Positions 26,712-35,989 of a DNA stretch of 64,000 bases are shown here, piece after piece (positions within the stretch are counted from its first letter, which is position 1; each line of letters begins with the position of its first letter). The translations under genes were made by a program, and so were the position numbers. Under the pieces are notes generated by a model that saw nothing but the letters and a program-made list of their open reading frames with translations, was not told the origin of the DNA and did no database searches. Origin of the DNA: Psychrobacter fulvigenes (GTDB lineage: Bacteria; Pseudomonadota; Gammaproteobacteria; Pseudomonadales; Moraxellaceae); NCBI RefSeq assembly GCF_904846155.1, contig NZ_CAJGZP010000001.1, forward strand, positions 1,984,001 to 2,048,000, read 5' to 3'.

Positions 26712-28376
26712 TTATGATGGCTTAAGCGCCGCACTGATATCTGCCAGTAGTGGCGGGATATCATGCTTATCTGCAATTACTTCTAACATCACTAGTTTGT
26801 CTGTCGTTGCAGCCGCTTTTTCAAGGGCAGACTTCAACTCACCAGGCGTTTCTGCTTTGAGAATTAAGCTGTTTTCTTCGGTGGCACCAAAGGCTTTTGG
26901 CATTACCTGCCAGTCGCATTTAGGGATGTCATTATAGGGTTGGTTTTCGCCATGAATGGCTCTCTCAACCGTATAGCCGTCATTATTGACCAATACAATC
27001 ACAGGGTTAATGCGCTCTTTAATCATCACTGCGATCTCTTGTACCGTCAGTAAGGCTGAACCATCCCCAATTAATAACACACTACGCTTGTTCGGCGAGG
27101 CAATGGCAGCGCCCAAACTTGCTGGCAGCGTATAACCAATGGACCCCCACATCGGTTGCCCATAAGAGGTCACCCCTTCTGGCAGACGCACATCACTGAT
27201 ACCAAAGTAAGCCGTACCTTGATCAGAGAACACCACGTTATTATGATTTAAGTGATCGGCAATGATATGCCAGAGGTCATCTTGACGAATCGGCTCATCG
27301 TCTTTACCGTTTTGCTCGTGCGGCTTCATCTCTTTACAGAACTGCTTGGGTACAATTTCAATACCCGACGTCATGACTTCATGCAATGCTTGCAAAGAGT
27401 CCTTTAGCGAAATCGGAGCAAAGTTTCGACCGCTGATAGATGCACGCTCATAATGCAAATCAACCACCACCTCCTCATTGATGTCTTGGCTAAAGCCTGC
27501 CGTGGTGGTATCGGTGTAATGCACACCAACTTTTATCAAACATTCGCAGTTCTCTACGGCATCTTTGACGACTGGACGTGACGCCACACCAGCGTAGGTA
27601 CCAGCCCAACGCTCGCTGTTCTCATCAAGGAGTGTTTTACCCCATGACAGCGTGGTGTAAGGAATGTCGGTGTCAGCAATGAGGGCTTTGAGCTGATTTT
27701 GCAGTCCTAAACGATGCACCATCAAATCTGCCATAAGCGTGGTAGTTTTGTTCGGTAAAAACTCTATCAACGCTTGTTTAAAGTCTGTCAAAGCTGCTTG
27801 ACTGGTGATATCTTCTTGACTGTCATCAAGCTTGGTCGTCGGTGGGTAAATAGGCGTTTTTGCCACATCTGGTGGTAGTAGCAAATAGCCTGGACGATGC
27901 TTTTTGAGTATTAAGCGAATGACTCGATCAATCTCTGAGGCAGCATTTTCTGGTGTGATTTTGGCACGCGCCACAGTGACCGGCTCAACCATTTTTATAA
28001 AGTGGTTAAACACGCCATCACCAAGCGTATGGTGGATGCGGCGCTTTGAATCTTGTAGCGCTGTGCTGGGTGCACCGACGATATGCAATACTGGCGCGTA
28101 CTCGGCAAAAGAGCCTGCCGTGGCATTAATCGCTGATAGCTCGCCCACACCAAAGGTCGTCACCATGGCAGCAAACCCACGCTCACGTGCGTAACCATCG
28201 GCAGCGTAGCCAGCATCTAGCTCATTGGTATTACCCACCCAGCGCAACTTATCAGAGGCGATAACATTGTCTAAAAACGTTAAGTTAAAATCACCAGGCA
28301 CACCAAATATCTCAGTCGCACCCGCCTCGGCGATGCGATCGAATAAATAATCAGCGATGGTATATTGTTGAGTCAT
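26712..28376 (-). CDS. Thiamine-diphosphate 2-oxoacid decarboxylase (indolepyruvate/pyruvate decarboxylase type)
   Basis: 554 aa with the ThDP-enzyme layout. The N-terminal catalytic Glu is in GNTNELDAGYAADGYAR, the HH pair in RRIHHTLGDG, and the cofactor motif runs from GDGSALLT to NNDGYTVE near residue 435-470. This composition is typical of pyruvate, indolepyruvate and branched-chain 2-oxoacid decarboxylases, which yield an aldehyde and CO2. The exact substrate is not decided. The start has an AAAGGATG site. It stands alone between terminators. Confidence 0.85.
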   Translation of the reverse strand: MTQQYTIADYLFDRIAEAGATEIFGVPGDFNLTFLDNVIASDKLRWVGNTNELDAGYAADGYARERGFAAMVTTFGVGELSAINATAGSFAEYAPVLHIVGAPSTALQDSKRRIHHTLGDGVFNHFIKMVEPVTVARAKITPENAASEIDRVIRLILKKHRPGYLLLPPDVAKTPIYPPTTKLDDSQEDITSQAALTDFKQALIEFLPNKTTTLMADLMVHRLGLQNQLKALIADTDIPYTTLSWGKTLLDENSERWAGTYAGVASRPVVKDAVENCECLIKVGVHYTDTTTAGFSQDINEEVVVDLHYERASISGRNFAPISLKDSLQALHEVMTSGIEIVPKQFCKEMKPHEQNGKDDEPIRQDDLWHIIADHLNHNNVVFSDQGTAYFGISDVRLPEGVTSYGQPMWGSIGYTLPASLGAAIASPNKRSVLLIGDGSALLTVQEIAVMIKERINPVIVLVNNDGYTVERAIHGENQPYNDIPKCDWQVMPKAFGATEENSLILKAETPGELKSALEKAAATTDKLVMLEVIADKHDIPPLLADISAALKPS

Positions 28377-28570
28377 TTTTCATCCTTTGACTTATCATTA
28401 TAAGTATTATTGATTGTGAATTTGATTGGGGCTAATTATAAAATGCATACCTGCTCATTTATTTTTTACAAAGCTTTTGGAATATATATTATAAAAAACT
28501 GTTATAACATATATTCGTAGCCAGATAATATGCCTATTTTGCTAAATTTTACTTTTTTTCGTGATGGGTG

Positions 28571-28598
28571 TTGACAGTTCAAAAAAAATGCGTATAAT
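28571..28598 (+). promoter_or_regulatory. Sigma-70 promoter of tRNA-Gly
   Basis: Consensus TTGACA at 28571-28576 and TATAAT at 28593-28598 with a 16-nt spacer, about 45 nt before the tRNA. Confidence 0.85.
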
Positions 28599-28648
28599 AC
28601 GCCTTCATCATCTGATGTTACGTAGCTAACAAATAACTTGATGATTCA

Positions 28649-28723
28649 GCGGGATTAGCTCAGTGGTAGAGCACAACCTTGCCAAGGTTGGGGTCGAGAG
28701 TTCGAATCTCTTATCCCGCTCCA
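28649..28723 (+). tRNA. tRNA-Gly (GCC)
   Basis: Acceptor GCGGGAT pairs with ATCCCGC, followed by discriminator T and encoded CCA. The anticodon stem-loop carries GCC (CCTTGCCAAGG) and the T-loop is TTCGAAT. A good promoter and a terminator flank it. Its 3' end is the presumed attachment site of the element that follows. Confidence 0.95.
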
Positions 28724-28733
28724 AATATCTAAG

Positions 28734-28763
28734 AAGCCTCACTTAACAGTGAGGCTTTTTTTT
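28734..28763 (+). terminator. Terminator after tRNA-Gly
   Basis: 10-bp stem AAGCCTCACT / AGTGAGGCTT with a TAAC loop and a T8 run. Confidence 0.9.
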
Positions 28764-29099
28764 GTCTATTTTTCGGGGGTTGCAGAGAATAATTCAAATA
28801 ATATTCTTAGGCCTAGTTAAGTTTATCTAACATATTAAAAGCTCAAAAATCAGCACCGTGACCAAAACGTGACCATTTCGTGCCCACGCTATAAACACTG
28901 ATTTCGTAATTGACCCCAACTTACTATTCCCATCTTTATAAAGAACAATGCTAAAAAATATTTTCTTAGCATCATTTCCCCCTTTCAACTGCTCCTGTAA
29001 GTTGAGTTCATAGCATGACCAAAACGTGAAAAAGTTAATATTATAAATAAGGCCCTGTAACTTATTTCTCTACGCATCTATTTTAAGTTTTAAAGATCC
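28764..29099. promoter_or_regulatory. Attachment-site side region with integrase arm-site-like repeats
   Basis: No gene. A 14-bp direct repeat TGACCAAAACGTGA occurs at 28859-28872 and 29016-29029, with a related GTGACCATTTCGTG next to the first copy. Repeats of this size between an attachment tRNA and an integrase gene are typical arm-type or excisionase binding sites; that role is inferred. Confidence 0.45.
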
Positions 29100-29327
29100 T
29101 CAAGATTCTTCATCATCATCTTTAGTATTTGGCTTATAAACAAACAAGTCACCCACCTGCACGTCCAAAAATTCACATAACTGATCAATAGTGTTGAAAT
29201 CAATTCTTGATGATTCATCATTATATAGCTTATGCAAGGTTGATTTACTCATCCTGGTTGCTCTTACTACATCCGCCACGCGTAGCTTTTTCTCTGCCAA
29301 GATTATAGGAAACCTGGAAATGATCAT
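29100..29327 (-). CDS. Xre/Cro-type repressor of the element
   Basis: 75 aa helix-turn-helix protein (MIISRFPIILAEKKL, recognition around MSKSTLHKLYND) of the short Cro/C1 type with an acidic tail. The ATG at 29327 has AGAGG 9 nt upstream; the frame is open for 38 more codons but this covers the operator region. Divergent from the excisionase/integrase genes, so it probably represses them. Confidence 0.75.
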   Translation of the reverse strand: MIISRFPIILAEKKLRVADVVRATRMSKSTLHKLYNDESSRIDFNTIDQLCEFLDVQVGDLFVYKPNTKDDDEES

Positions 29328-29340
29328 AAAAAAATACCTC

Positions 29341-29424
29341 TTTTCGGGTAAAAATGCTTTACATTGAGGTAAAAAGGTAATATAGTACACAAAACGGTTA
29401 CTAATTACCTTTAAGCGGGTAAAT
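29341..29424. promoter_or_regulatory. Cluster of GGTAA half-sites, putative operator
   Basis: Half-sites of type GGTAA occur near 29347, 29368 and 29376. A near-palindrome, ATTACC-TTTAAGC-GGGTAAAT, lies at 29405-29424, and another GAGGTAAA stands before the excisionase start. They lie in the divergent control region and are likely binding sites of the Xre protein. Confidence 0.4.
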
Positions 29425-29524
29425 AGTGACCGATATTTCAAAGCTGCATTTTTACAGGTTGATAAAATAATTTTTATTCTATCACTTAATGCGATGACTT
29501 AATAACTGAAAAGAGGTAAATACT

Positions 29525-29740
29525 ATGAGTAACACTTATTTAACAACTGATGAACTAGCTGAACTTATCAAATACGATCCGCGTACCATTCGCAATCAAC
29601 TGAAAGACACTGTATTGATTGAAAACATCCATTACATACGTCCCTTTGGCGGTCGCAAAATTTTGTATGTCTGGGAGCGTATCGAAGAGGATATGTGTAA
29701 GCCTGTCATGAGTGCTATTAACGGTATGGCACTTCAATAA
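29525..29740 (+). CDS. Excisionase-like small DNA-binding protein
   Basis: 71 aa with a MerR/Xis-like helix-turn-helix (LTTDELAELIKYDPRTIRNQ) and a wing with GRKILYVW. A ribosome site AGAGG precedes it. It lies 16 bp upstream of the integrase and likely directs excision. Confidence 0.7.
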   Translation: MSNTYLTTDELAELIKYDPRTIRNQLKDTVLIENIHYIRPFGGRKILYVWERIEEDMCKPVMSAINGMALQ

Positions 29741-29756
29741 TATAAGGAGAATTACT

Positions 29757-31001
29757 ATGGCTACTATGCGAGGACGGTTTGGAAAGCTAGTCGTTGACTT
29801 CCGCTATTTAGGCAAGCGCTGTCGAGAAAAGACTAGCTTGGAAGACATTCCAGTTAATCGTAAAAAATTAGCGCAAGTAATGAAAAAAATGGAAGCAGAA
29901 ATAACCTTGGGCATTTTTGACTATGCCGCTTACTTCCCAAAGAGTGAGCGGGCACAGGAAATGATGGCACTGGCTGATAGAGCGGAGGCTTGTATCAGTC
30001 GTAATCCAACCTTTAAGCAGTTTTCAGAGATTTGGTATGAGGAGAAGAAGATTGAGTGGCGACCGAGTTATCAGTACAAGGTGCAGACGATCCTTGATAA
30101 GTATCTGTTACCTGAGTTTGGTGGCAAAGCGGTACATGCCATAAAAAAACCAGACTTGCTGACCTTCCGTAGCTCCCTCGCCAAAGTTCGTTACGGTAAA
30201 GATGGCCAGTCAAATCTGTCAGTATCACGAATCAACGAGATCATGGTACCACTGCGTATGATACTACAAGAAGCAGCCGATCGCTATGAGTTTGAGACGC
30301 CTTATAAAAACATCAAGACACTCAAACAAGCTCGTCCAGATGTAAACCCATTTACATTGAGTGAGGTATGGCTGTTTTTAAAGCATGTGCGTGCGGACTA
30401 TAAGCCCTACTACACTATCCGCTTCTTTACGGGGATGCGTACCAGTGAGATTGATGGGCTGAAATGGGACTGTGTTGATTTTGATCGGCGTGAGATTCGT
30501 ATTCGCGGTGCATTAGTCAATGGCGAGATGGGTCCGACAAAGACGCTTGGCTCACAGCGTGATATTGCAATGTCGCAGCTGGTATACGACGCCTTACAGG
30601 AGCAGAAGCGACGTACCTACGGTAAATCAGAGTTTATCTTCTGTAATAGTCAAGGTAACCCTTTGGAGTATCGTAATGTGAATCGGCGGGTATGGAAACC
30701 CACCCTTGCCCTCCTCGGTCTCAAACACAGGCGCGCTTATCAGACTCGGCATACCGCAGTGACACTTTGGCTGGCTGCTGGTGAAAATCCTGAGTGGATA
30801 GCTCGGCAGATGGGTCACAGTAGTACTGAGATGCTGTTTCGGGTATATAGCCGCTATGTGCCTGACGTGACTCGCCAAGACGGCTCAGCGATAGATAACT
30901 TACTGCTAGCAAGTAAGGAGAAGCTCATAGGCGCATCGAATAGCTCTGAGACTATAGGCTTAACCACAAATGTTCAAACGGACAAGGAGACGTCACAATG
31001 A
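29757..31001 (+). CDS. int: Tyrosine-recombinase integrase
   Basis: 414 aa. The N-terminal arm-binding domain (GRFGKLVVDFRYLGKRCRE) is followed by a SAM-like core-binding domain and the catalytic domain. Active-site residues visible are Arg in TGMRTSEIDG, the Arg of YQTRHTAVTLW, His in MGHSSTEM and Tyr in VYSRYVPD. The start at 29757 has AAGGAG at good spacing. It integrates the element at the adjacent tRNA-Gly 3' end (inferred from position). Confidence 0.9.
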   Translation: MATMRGRFGKLVVDFRYLGKRCREKTSLEDIPVNRKKLAQVMKKMEAEITLGIFDYAAYFPKSERAQEMMALADRAEACISRNPTFKQFSEIWYEEKKIEWRPSYQYKVQTILDKYLLPEFGGKAVHAIKKPDLLTFRSSLAKVRYGKDGQSNLSVSRINEIMVPLRMILQEAADRYEFETPYKNIKTLKQARPDVNPFTLSEVWLFLKHVRADYKPYYTIRFFTGMRTSEIDGLKWDCVDFDRREIRIRGALVNGEMGPTKTLGSQRDIAMSQLVYDALQEQKRRTYGKSEFIFCNSQGNPLEYRNVNRRVWKPTLALLGLKHRRAYQTRHTAVTLWLAAGENPEWIARQMGHSSTEMLFRVYSRYVPDVTRQDGSAIDNLLLASKEKLIGASNSSETIGLTTNVQTDKETSQ

Positions 31002-31291
31002 AAATCATCAATTATGACAAACTGTTTGGCGAGTTTAAGCCTGATGGTGCGATTAGTAAGGATGCTAATCAGATTGCTAATGCATTGATGCGTGAGTTTT
31101 ACGTTCCATCGGGTTATAACCTAGCACGCTTCTTGGGAGTGAAGCACTGCTTTAATAACGATATTGCGATGCGGGTATGGGTGCAGAAGCGCTTAGATGT
31201 GAATTTTGACTATATTGTTGAGGATATGAGTGATCAGCTTCACAGGGAGTTTTATAAGCTATTACCGCAGTCTAGTTATAGCGGCTACTAA
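30998..31291 (+). CDS. Hypothetical protein coupled to integrase
   Basis: 97 aa, overlapping the integrase stop (ATGA). No recognised family, soluble and mixed charge, contains HCFNNDIAMRVWVQKRL. Its coupling suggests a role in integration, excision or early element maintenance. Confidence 0.6.
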   Translation: MKIINYDKLFGEFKPDGAISKDANQIANALMREFYVPSGYNLARFLGVKHCFNNDIAMRVWVQKRLDVNFDYIVEDMSDQLHREFYKLLPQSSYSGY

Positions 31292-31301
31292 GGAGAATAT
31301 G

Positions 31302-31355
31302 ATGAGCGTAAAGCTTCAGCCGAATATGACGCAGAATGCGCGAGATCTAAGAATC
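31302..31355 (+). pseudogene. Start of a gene cut off by the IS3 element
   Basis: A good AAGGAG site and ATG begin MSVKLQPNMTQNARDLRI, which runs directly into the left end of the IS. Only the first 18 codons remain. The continuation is not found on the right side of the IS. Confidence 0.5.
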
Positions 31356-31405
31356 TGAACCGCCCCGGTATTGTCGGAGACTCAACATTCTGAGAGAATA
31401 CGACA

Positions 31406-31723
31406 ATGAAAAGACAAACCTACACTCCTGAGATTAAAGAACGCGCCGTTCGCATGCTGATTGAAGCGTCGAGCGACTATCCTTCTACATGGTCAGCCAT
31501 TCAGGCCATAGCGTCAAAGATTGGCTGTACGCCTGAGACACTGCGATCCTGGCATAAAAAGCACATAGACCAAACTATTCCCGCCTCAGTACAAGCTCAA
31601 AGTGACAAAGAGCGTATCAAAGAACTTGAACGAGAGAATAGAGAACTCAAGCAAGCCAATGAGATTATACGTAAGGCTGCTGCTTTTTTCGCCCAGGCGG
31701 AGCTCGACCGTCCACCCAGATAA
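31406..31723 (+). CDS. IS3-family transposase OrfA
   Basis: 105 aa with a helix-turn-helix (CTPETLRSWHKKH) and a leucine-zipper-like coiled coil (about 70-95). A T TTT TTC slippery heptamer lies in phase near its end, allowing -1 frameshift to OrfB. Confidence 0.88.
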   Translation: MKRQTYTPEIKERAVRMLIEASSDYPSTWSAIQAIASKIGCTPETLRSWHKKHIDQTIPASVQAQSDKERIKELERENRELKQANEIIRKAAAFFAQAELDRPPR

Positions 31724-32625
31724 TGGTTCAGTTTATTGATGACTATAGAGGTAGTTATGGGATCGAGCTGATTTGTAGAGTACTACCGATTGCCCCGTCA
31801 ACCTATCACCGTGCTAAAGACCTAGAGTGCTGCCCTGAAAAGCGTTCACTGCGCAGTCAGCATGACGACTACTATCTCAGCGAGATTAAACGTATTTGGC
31901 AGAATAGCAAGTGCCGCTACGGCGCTCGCAAAGTCTGGCAGCAGATGAAAGCTGACGGGTTAAAGGTTGCTCGGTGTACCGTAGAGCGTTTAATGAGCCA
32001 GCATGGCCTACAAGGTGTCTGGCGCGGTAAGGGCAGGATTACCACCAACAGCCGTGACGACCAGAAGCGTGCTGATGACTTGGTTAATCGTAACTTTAGC
32101 GCTCATCGCCCTAACCAGCTCTGGGTGGCGGACTTCACCTATATCAAGACGACAAGCGGCTGGGTCTATACCGCTTTTATTATTGATGTGTTTGCTCGCG
32201 CTATTGTGGGCTGGAAAGTATCGAATCGCATGAATACCGATATGGTGATGGCAGCATTAAATCAAGCAATAGCAGACAGAAACAATCCCAAAGACGTGAT
32301 TCATCATAGTGATCGAGGGGTTCAGTACTTATCTATTCGCTATACCGATAAGATGACGGACTCTGGCGTGATTGCTTCTGTTGGTACAACAGGCGATTCA
32401 TACGATAATGCACTGGCTGAAACGGTCAATGGACTCTATAAATCTGAGGTAATTGACTATTTAAAGCAGAACTGGACTGGTGTGAACGATGTTGAACTGG
32501 CAACCCTTGAGTGGGTGGATTGGTTTAATAAAACCCGTTTACATGGCACGATTGGATATGTGTCACCCTTTGAGTTTGAAAAGCGGTATTATGATAATTT
32601 AATCCTGTCAGGCATTGCTGCCTGA
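31723..32625 (+). CDS. IS3-family transposase OrfB
   Basis: 300 aa. Helix-turn-helix-21-like N-terminus, then the DDE core: Asp in WVADFTYI, Asp in HHSDRGVQY, Glu in DNALAETVNGLY. The frame is -1 to OrfA and its ATG overlaps the OrfA stop, so both coupling and frameshift are possible. Confidence 0.9.
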   Translation: MVQFIDDYRGSYGIELICRVLPIAPSTYHRAKDLECCPEKRSLRSQHDDYYLSEIKRIWQNSKCRYGARKVWQQMKADGLKVARCTVERLMSQHGLQGVWRGKGRITTNSRDDQKRADDLVNRNFSAHRPNQLWVADFTYIKTTSGWVYTAFIIDVFARAIVGWKVSNRMNTDMVMAALNQAIADRNNPKDVIHHSDRGVQYLSIRYTDKMTDSGVIASVGTTGDSYDNALAETVNGLYKSEVIDYLKQNWTGVNDVELATLEWVDWFNKTRLHGTIGYVSPFEFEKRYYDNLILSGIAA

Positions 32626-32664
32626 CTCAAGTAGATCAGCCTCCGATATAGTCGGGGCGGTTCA

Positions 32665-33101
32665 TGATTTTTTTGATGGGTTGGATGGAGGATGCTTGTC
32701 AGGGTAGTACACCACCGTACGACAAGATATCAGATCGTTATTATGCCTTTAAAGACACGGTTATCGATATGGATAACTCACGTGCCAGACCGTCTACTCA
32801 ATGGGCATCAGAGTACCGCACTCAAATTCAAAATATCATAAAAAGTACAGATGGCTCTTACGTCACTTTTTCACTGCAGCTAAAAAACGCCTACTATCGA
32901 AAACAACCTTTAAAAGCCATAGAGATTGGCTATCGCGAGGGAACTGAAGGCGCTCATGCAAAACTAATCTTTGCACCATCTGCAAACGTTCCCGCCATCA
33001 TTTCAAACTTTAAAGCTCGTAGAGTTGAAGGCATGGGTGGTATGTATGATAGTGGCGCTACTTTTAATGCTAGAGAGATCAGCATTAATTGTGAGCTGTA
33101 A
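32665..33101 (+). pseudogene. 5'-truncated paralogue of the lipoprotein at 38907
   Basis: The 145-codon frame begins at the IS edge. It aligns along its length with the C-terminal two thirds of the 228-aa lipoprotein at 38907: MIFLMGWMEDAC / MVYLFGSMEGGC, WASEYRTQIQNI / WLSEYRDTIKNV, MYDSGATFNARE / MIDMGATYNPKN. Its promoter, signal peptide and first 75 or so codons are gone. Confidence 0.75.
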
Positions 33102-33126
33102 GTCATCGCCCCTCAGATAAATGCAT

Positions 33127-33170
33127 AAACAGCTTCTTAATGAGCGCGTATCTTAATTAGGAAGCTGTTT
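33127..33170 (+). terminator. Hairpin after the truncated gene
   Basis: AAACAGCTTC-TTAAT pairs with ATTA-GAAGCTGTTT; the T run is short. Confidence 0.55.
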
Positions 33171-33243
33171 GCTACCAAGATTTGACGCTAAATTGCTATT
33201 AAGCTATCAATAAACACCATAAAAAATAAAAAGGACAGCTCGT

Positions 33244-34305
33244 ATGCTACGGAAACAATTGATTGTTTTGTCAGTAATGACAAGCCTTACCCTCAGCGGT
33301 TGTAGTAAAAATGAGTCGGTTTCGGATATCGAAAAAACCAACAATGATATCAGTGTCGAAACAACTGAAGCTCCTATAGCGCCTGGGCAAGAAACCATAA
33401 TATCAGAGGAAGAGAATTTAATTACCCCTGAAGATAAGCCTGATTTGGTTCACTACACAGTACCAGGTGGTGAGTATTCAGAACAATGTGGCTTTAAGAA
33501 TGAAGCAGGTGACGTAATAGTAAAAGCAGAATATGACTTTTGCGGTGGTTTTAATGAAGGAATGGCTTACCTTCTAAAAAAGAACATGAAGTCTGATTCT
33601 GATGGAGGCTATTATATTGGATATGTCAATAGCTCAGGTGAGATAGTTATACCAGTAGATATAGCAGCCGATTACGGTTGGATGTTGGATGCTAGAGATT
33701 TCTCTGAAGGATTAGTAGCGGTATTAAAAAAAGATAAATGGGGCTATATGGACAAAAAAGGCAATACCGTAATCTCATTTGAATATGAGACTGCATCTGA
33801 CTTTTCTAATGGTTTAGCTACTGTATCAAAAGATTATAAGTACGGCGCTATCAATCACAATGGTAAGGAAATTATCACCCTTAAATACGGTCATCTAGGT
33901 GAATTTGAAGAAGGTTTGGCGGCGTTTAATGCAGTAGATTCAGATAAACAAGGGTTTATTAACACCAAAGGCAAAGTAATAGTAGATCCAGTTTGGAATC
34001 AAGCAATGCCCTTCTCAGAAGGCCTAGCTGCTGTCGCTAAAGGCGATTATGAAAATGCCAAGTGGGGATTTATCGACACTACAGCAAAAGTGGTGATAGA
34101 GCCTAAATACGATTATGTTTCTATTGATCCAGGTGGTGACTCACCTGATGTCATTGGCGGCTATTTTAAAAATGGCACTATAGAAGTTTATCAAGAAAAT
34201 GAGAATGGCCAAGTAACCGCGATTACTATTGATAAAAATGGTAAAGAGCTTAAGCGTAAGAATTATGACTACTTATCAGACGTACTTGAACAGAGCTATA
34301 ACTAA
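33244..34305 (+). CDS. WG-repeat lipoprotein
   Basis: 353 aa. Lipoprotein signal with lipobox LSGC, then an acidic Ser/Thr/Glu linker to about residue 75. A series of WG-type repeats follows, each with the pattern W/YGyid..GkvVI...Yd...fseGLA (for example DKWGYMDKKGNTVI, AKWGFIDTTAKVVI). These repeats form beta-propeller-like scaffolds; no enzymatic residues are evident. It probably sits at the outer membrane or periplasm. AAGGA ribosome site. Confidence 0.75.
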   Translation: MLRKQLIVLSVMTSLTLSGCSKNESVSDIEKTNNDISVETTEAPIAPGQETIISEEENLITPEDKPDLVHYTVPGGEYSEQCGFKNEAGDVIVKAEYDFCGGFNEGMAYLLKKNMKSDSDGGYYIGYVNSSGEIVIPVDIAADYGWMLDARDFSEGLVAVLKKDKWGYMDKKGNTVISFEYETASDFSNGLATVSKDYKYGAINHNGKEIITLKYGHLGEFEEGLAAFNAVDSDKQGFINTKGKVIVDPVWNQAMPFSEGLAAVAKGDYENAKWGFIDTTAKVVIEPKYDYVSIDPGGDSPDVIGGYFKNGTIEVYQENENGQVTAITIDKNGKELKRKNYDYLSDVLEQSYN

Positions 34306-34516
34306 TCACTCAATGAGGCGTAAAAATAGTCTATTTATTTAAAACTTGAGTAAAAATAAATTTGTATATTTGTCTTTTATTCAGCCGAAGATCCCTGTTT
34401 TAAAGACTCGGCTAGAATTACCGTTCGTCGGATTACTAATTTTAAGCTAAAACAGCCGCTATAATTTCAAATGTAAATCGCACTTAAACAAAATTTAACT
34501 ATTAGGAATGTCACTT

Positions 34517-35491
34517 ATGACTTTATACCCTACCTGTCTGCTCCCTGTAACTGCCATAATCAGTTTAACTGCTTTTGCACTACCTGCTCAGGCATACGAA
34601 GGTGAATGTAAGCCACCAAAAACGAATTATAGTAGCGTTTCCTGCACCTCTGATGACAACTTATTTGTTGCAGACAATGACAACTATAGACCTCAAGCTT
34701 TGTTAAATAGACAAGGCAAAGTGGTAGCAAGTCTAAAAGGCTATGATGTTATCGATCACTGGGGTATCAAGGATGGCGTTTTTGCGGTAATGAAAAACGG
34801 TAAAGTCGGCTACATGAATACCCAAGGTAAGCTGGTAGTACCAACTATTTACGATAGTATGCAAGACCCTGATGATAAATACGATGAGACTTGGGCTGAA
34901 TCACCATCACAAAATCGTATCGTAGTATCCAAAAACGGTAAGTTAGGCATTATCGATACCTCTAATAAGGTCATCATGCCTTTCACTAATAAATACAACT
35001 CTATTGAGTCGTTCAGTGAAGGTATGGCTCCAGTAGTATCGAAGTCTTATAAATGGGGCTTTATTGATACCGATGGTAAAGAAGTTATTGCGCCTCAATA
35101 TGATGCTACTAATGGTCACTTTGGCGGTGTTTATGGTTTCTCTCAGGGTTTAGCTGGTATGAAAAAGGGTGATAAATGGGGCTATATTACTAAAACAGGT
35201 AAAGTCGCCATCCCCTTTGTCTATGATGAAATACGTCCGTTTAGCGAAGGTATCGCTGGCGTTTTGAAAGGTGGTAAATGGGGGTTTATTGATGGCGCGA
35301 ACAAAACCGTGATTCCTTTTAAATATTCAGATGATAATGTTGAGCGCTATAGCGTTAACTATATGGGCGCAAGCTATTTTATTTTTGAAGATAATGTAGC
35401 ACAAGTGGCCACTATAATCAGAAAACGGTATGTATCAATAAAGCGGATAAGAAGGTGGCTTGTCGATAGATTGGGTTGGCCTTATTGCTAG
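34517..35491 (+). CDS. Secreted WG-repeat protein, C-terminus probably frameshifted
   Basis: 324 aa from the ATG at 34517 (better spaced from AGGA than the ATG at 34508). Signal peptide cleaved after LPAQA, then WG repeats such as GKVGYMNTQGKLVVP, YKWGFIDTDGKEVI and GKWGFIDGANKTVI. After about residue 297 the reading becomes basic and unlike the family (RKRYVSIKRIRR). One extra G in GTGGCCAC near 35408 would instead give HYNQKTVCINKADKKVACR and a stop at 35469, a more natural end. Confidence 0.72.
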   Translation: MTLYPTCLLPVTAIISLTAFALPAQAYEGECKPPKTNYSSVSCTSDDNLFVADNDNYRPQALLNRQGKVVASLKGYDVIDHWGIKDGVFAVMKNGKVGYMNTQGKLVVPTIYDSMQDPDDKYDETWAESPSQNRIVVSKNGKLGIIDTSNKVIMPFTNKYNSIESFSEGMAPVVSKSYKWGFIDTDGKEVIAPQYDATNGHFGGVYGFSQGLAGMKKGDKWGYITKTGKVAIPFVYDEIRPFSEGIAGVLKGGKWGFIDGANKTVIPFKYSDDNVERYSVNYMGASYFIFEDNVAQVATIIRKRYVSIKRIRRWLVDRLGWPYC

Positions 35492-35989
35492 GAGCAGGTT
35501 AACTCAATTTACTTTTCTATATTCTGTATAGTCATTATTCAATGTCAGTTAATACAATTTTATTGTGATTAACATATCAATAATATAATAGACATTTTAA
35601 GCATTAAAAGATAAAAAGCTCTTGAAGCTATATTGTGTCAAATGCTGGAGAATAAAAATTTTCAGGTGAGCCAACTAATACTAGGGTTTTTATCTACTAA
35701 AATTTAGACTTAAAAAAAACAAAAGGAAAATGCTTATGCAAGTTACTAAGAAAGCAATCATTGGATTAGCTTTATCTGCTTTAAGCTTCACCACTGTGAA
35801 TGCCACAATCAAAAATGCTGGAGATTTCTTCAATCAAGCGGAAGTAGAGCTTTTTGACATACCAATAGGTGATGGATACCGATCGACAACTTGGTACTCA
35901 AAACCGTTTACCGTGGACTCACCTAGTGATCGTAGTAAGAAACCTAGAGTTACGGAGTTTTTCAAGGTAGTTGTCACCATCAAGCTAAA

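Larger units (their letters stand above)
31356..32664 (+). mobile_element. IS3-family insertion sequence (1309 bp)
   Basis: Terminal inverted repeats TGAACCGCCCC... at 31356 and ...GGGGCGGTTCA ending 32664, similar over about 26 bp (inner part TATTGTCGGAG). Two frames in OrfA/OrfB arrangement. No target duplication is seen: the left flank ends AATC and the right begins TGAT. The flanks belong to different genes, so the element likely took part in a deletion or recombination. Confidence 0.9.

Noticed and set aside
34384..34415. Short stem AGCCGA/TCGGCT between the WG genes
   Set aside because: Six-bp stem with a long loop and no T run; not convincing as a terminator or regulatory RNA.
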